Assembly: GCA_024699855.1 (NCBI GenBank)
Contig: JAMPIQ010000001.1
Span: 17,918,001 to 17,982,000, forward strand
Reading direction: 5' to 3'
Length of the DNA: 64,000 nt
Origin: Aphelenchoides besseyi
Taxonomy: Eukaryota > Nematoda > Chromadorea > Rhabditida > Aphelenchoididae
The position numbers and the translations under genes are program-made. Shown piece by piece: positions 63,497 through 64,000 of the stretch. Every line of letters begins with the position of its first letter. Position 1 is the first letter of the stretch. The notes under the pieces are model-generated. The model was not told the DNA's origin, made no database searches, and worked only from the letters and a program-made list of their open reading frames with translations.

Positions 63497-64000
63497 GAGC
63501 GGTGAGTATTGATCGACTGCAAAAAGAAAACGCTGTAGCATAATAAGAAAACCACTGTTTTGTTCCACAACACGACGCTTTTAAATTGAGAACCCAAATG
63601 TGCTCGAAAGCACGCTGACGTAGTGCGAGAGAAGAAACAATCGCCTTTTCTTCCTCCCACAACACGCAGATCAAACACCTTCTCCAATCGTTTTGCGGTT
63701 AATTGAACGAATGAACGGGAGTAAGCGACCGTTTCATCTCGTCAGAATCATTTCGTGACATCAATCAGTGCGAACGGTCAGACGATCATGATCGTACAAC
63801 CGAAAACGATCGGTTTTGTGGTGAAAGTTCAAGAATACTAACGCGCCGTTAAGACAAACAAATTGACAGAAATATGATTGATGTTCGTCCCGTTGAATTG
63901 ACGAACGATCGCCGAATTGAGGGCGTCCGCCGAGTTGTGAAATTGAACGCCCCGGTAGTCATTTTGAACAGGTGGAATGTATCGAATTATCACAAATGAA
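63497..64000. other. Upstream region of the glutaminase gene
   Basis: About 500 nt to the window end. No separate gene seen; open frames on the minus strand are extensions of the first glutaminase exon. Presumed promoter. Confidence 0.35.

Overview
This is nuclear DNA from a nematode, most likely a rhabditid related to Caenorhabditis. The evidence is a dense set of intron-bearing genes with short introns (mostly 38-50 nt, with TTTAG/TTTCAG acceptors), closely spaced same-strand gene pairs that look like trans-spliced operons, and nematode-specific families: a cuticle collagen, an MLT-10-type moulting protein, supplementary nuclear hormone receptors, serpentine receptors, a MATH-BTB protein and an ShKT protein. 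Gene models were spliced by eye from reading frames and splice signals. Spans are firmer than individual exon ends.

Layout, left to right: urocanate hydratase (-, 3' end off the window); mitochondrial ribosomal protein L1 and a sphingolipid delta-4 desaturase (+); copy 1 of a dispersed repeat; a MATH-BTB gene (+); the muscle kinase unc-82/NUAK (-, 9.5-16.6 kb) with a small opposite-strand gene apparently nested in its largest intron; two 7TM receptors (-); a 14-exon cuticle collagen (+); a small unidentified gene plus an HSD17B10-type dehydrogenase (+); cyclin Q and tubulin cofactor E (-, operon-like); TIM14/dnj-21 (+); a nuclear receptor (+); a small secreted protein (+); a Helitron helicase relic; inverted-duplication copy A (33.3-35.9 kb); two more nuclear receptors (-); a gene-poor stretch (40.9-44.4 kb); a four-TM protein, UDP-GlcNAc pyrophosphorylase, an ShKT protein and an ELAPOR-type receptor (all -); dispersed repeat copy 2; inverted-duplication copy B (53.8-56.4 kb); an MLT-10-like gene (-); a trypsin-like protease (+); and a glutaminase with ankyrin repeats and an unexpected C-terminal membrane anchor (-).

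Most genes are unrelated housekeeping or signalling functions. A loose theme is cuticle and moulting biology: collagen, MLT-10-like protein, UAP for chitin and glycan precursors, and nuclear receptors. The most unusual structure is a ~2.6 kb near-identical inverted duplication about 18 kb apart. Each copy carries a complete promoter-to-polyA gene for an unrecognised 112-aa protein. One end lies inside a Helitron helicase remnant and the other abuts a dispersed repeat.
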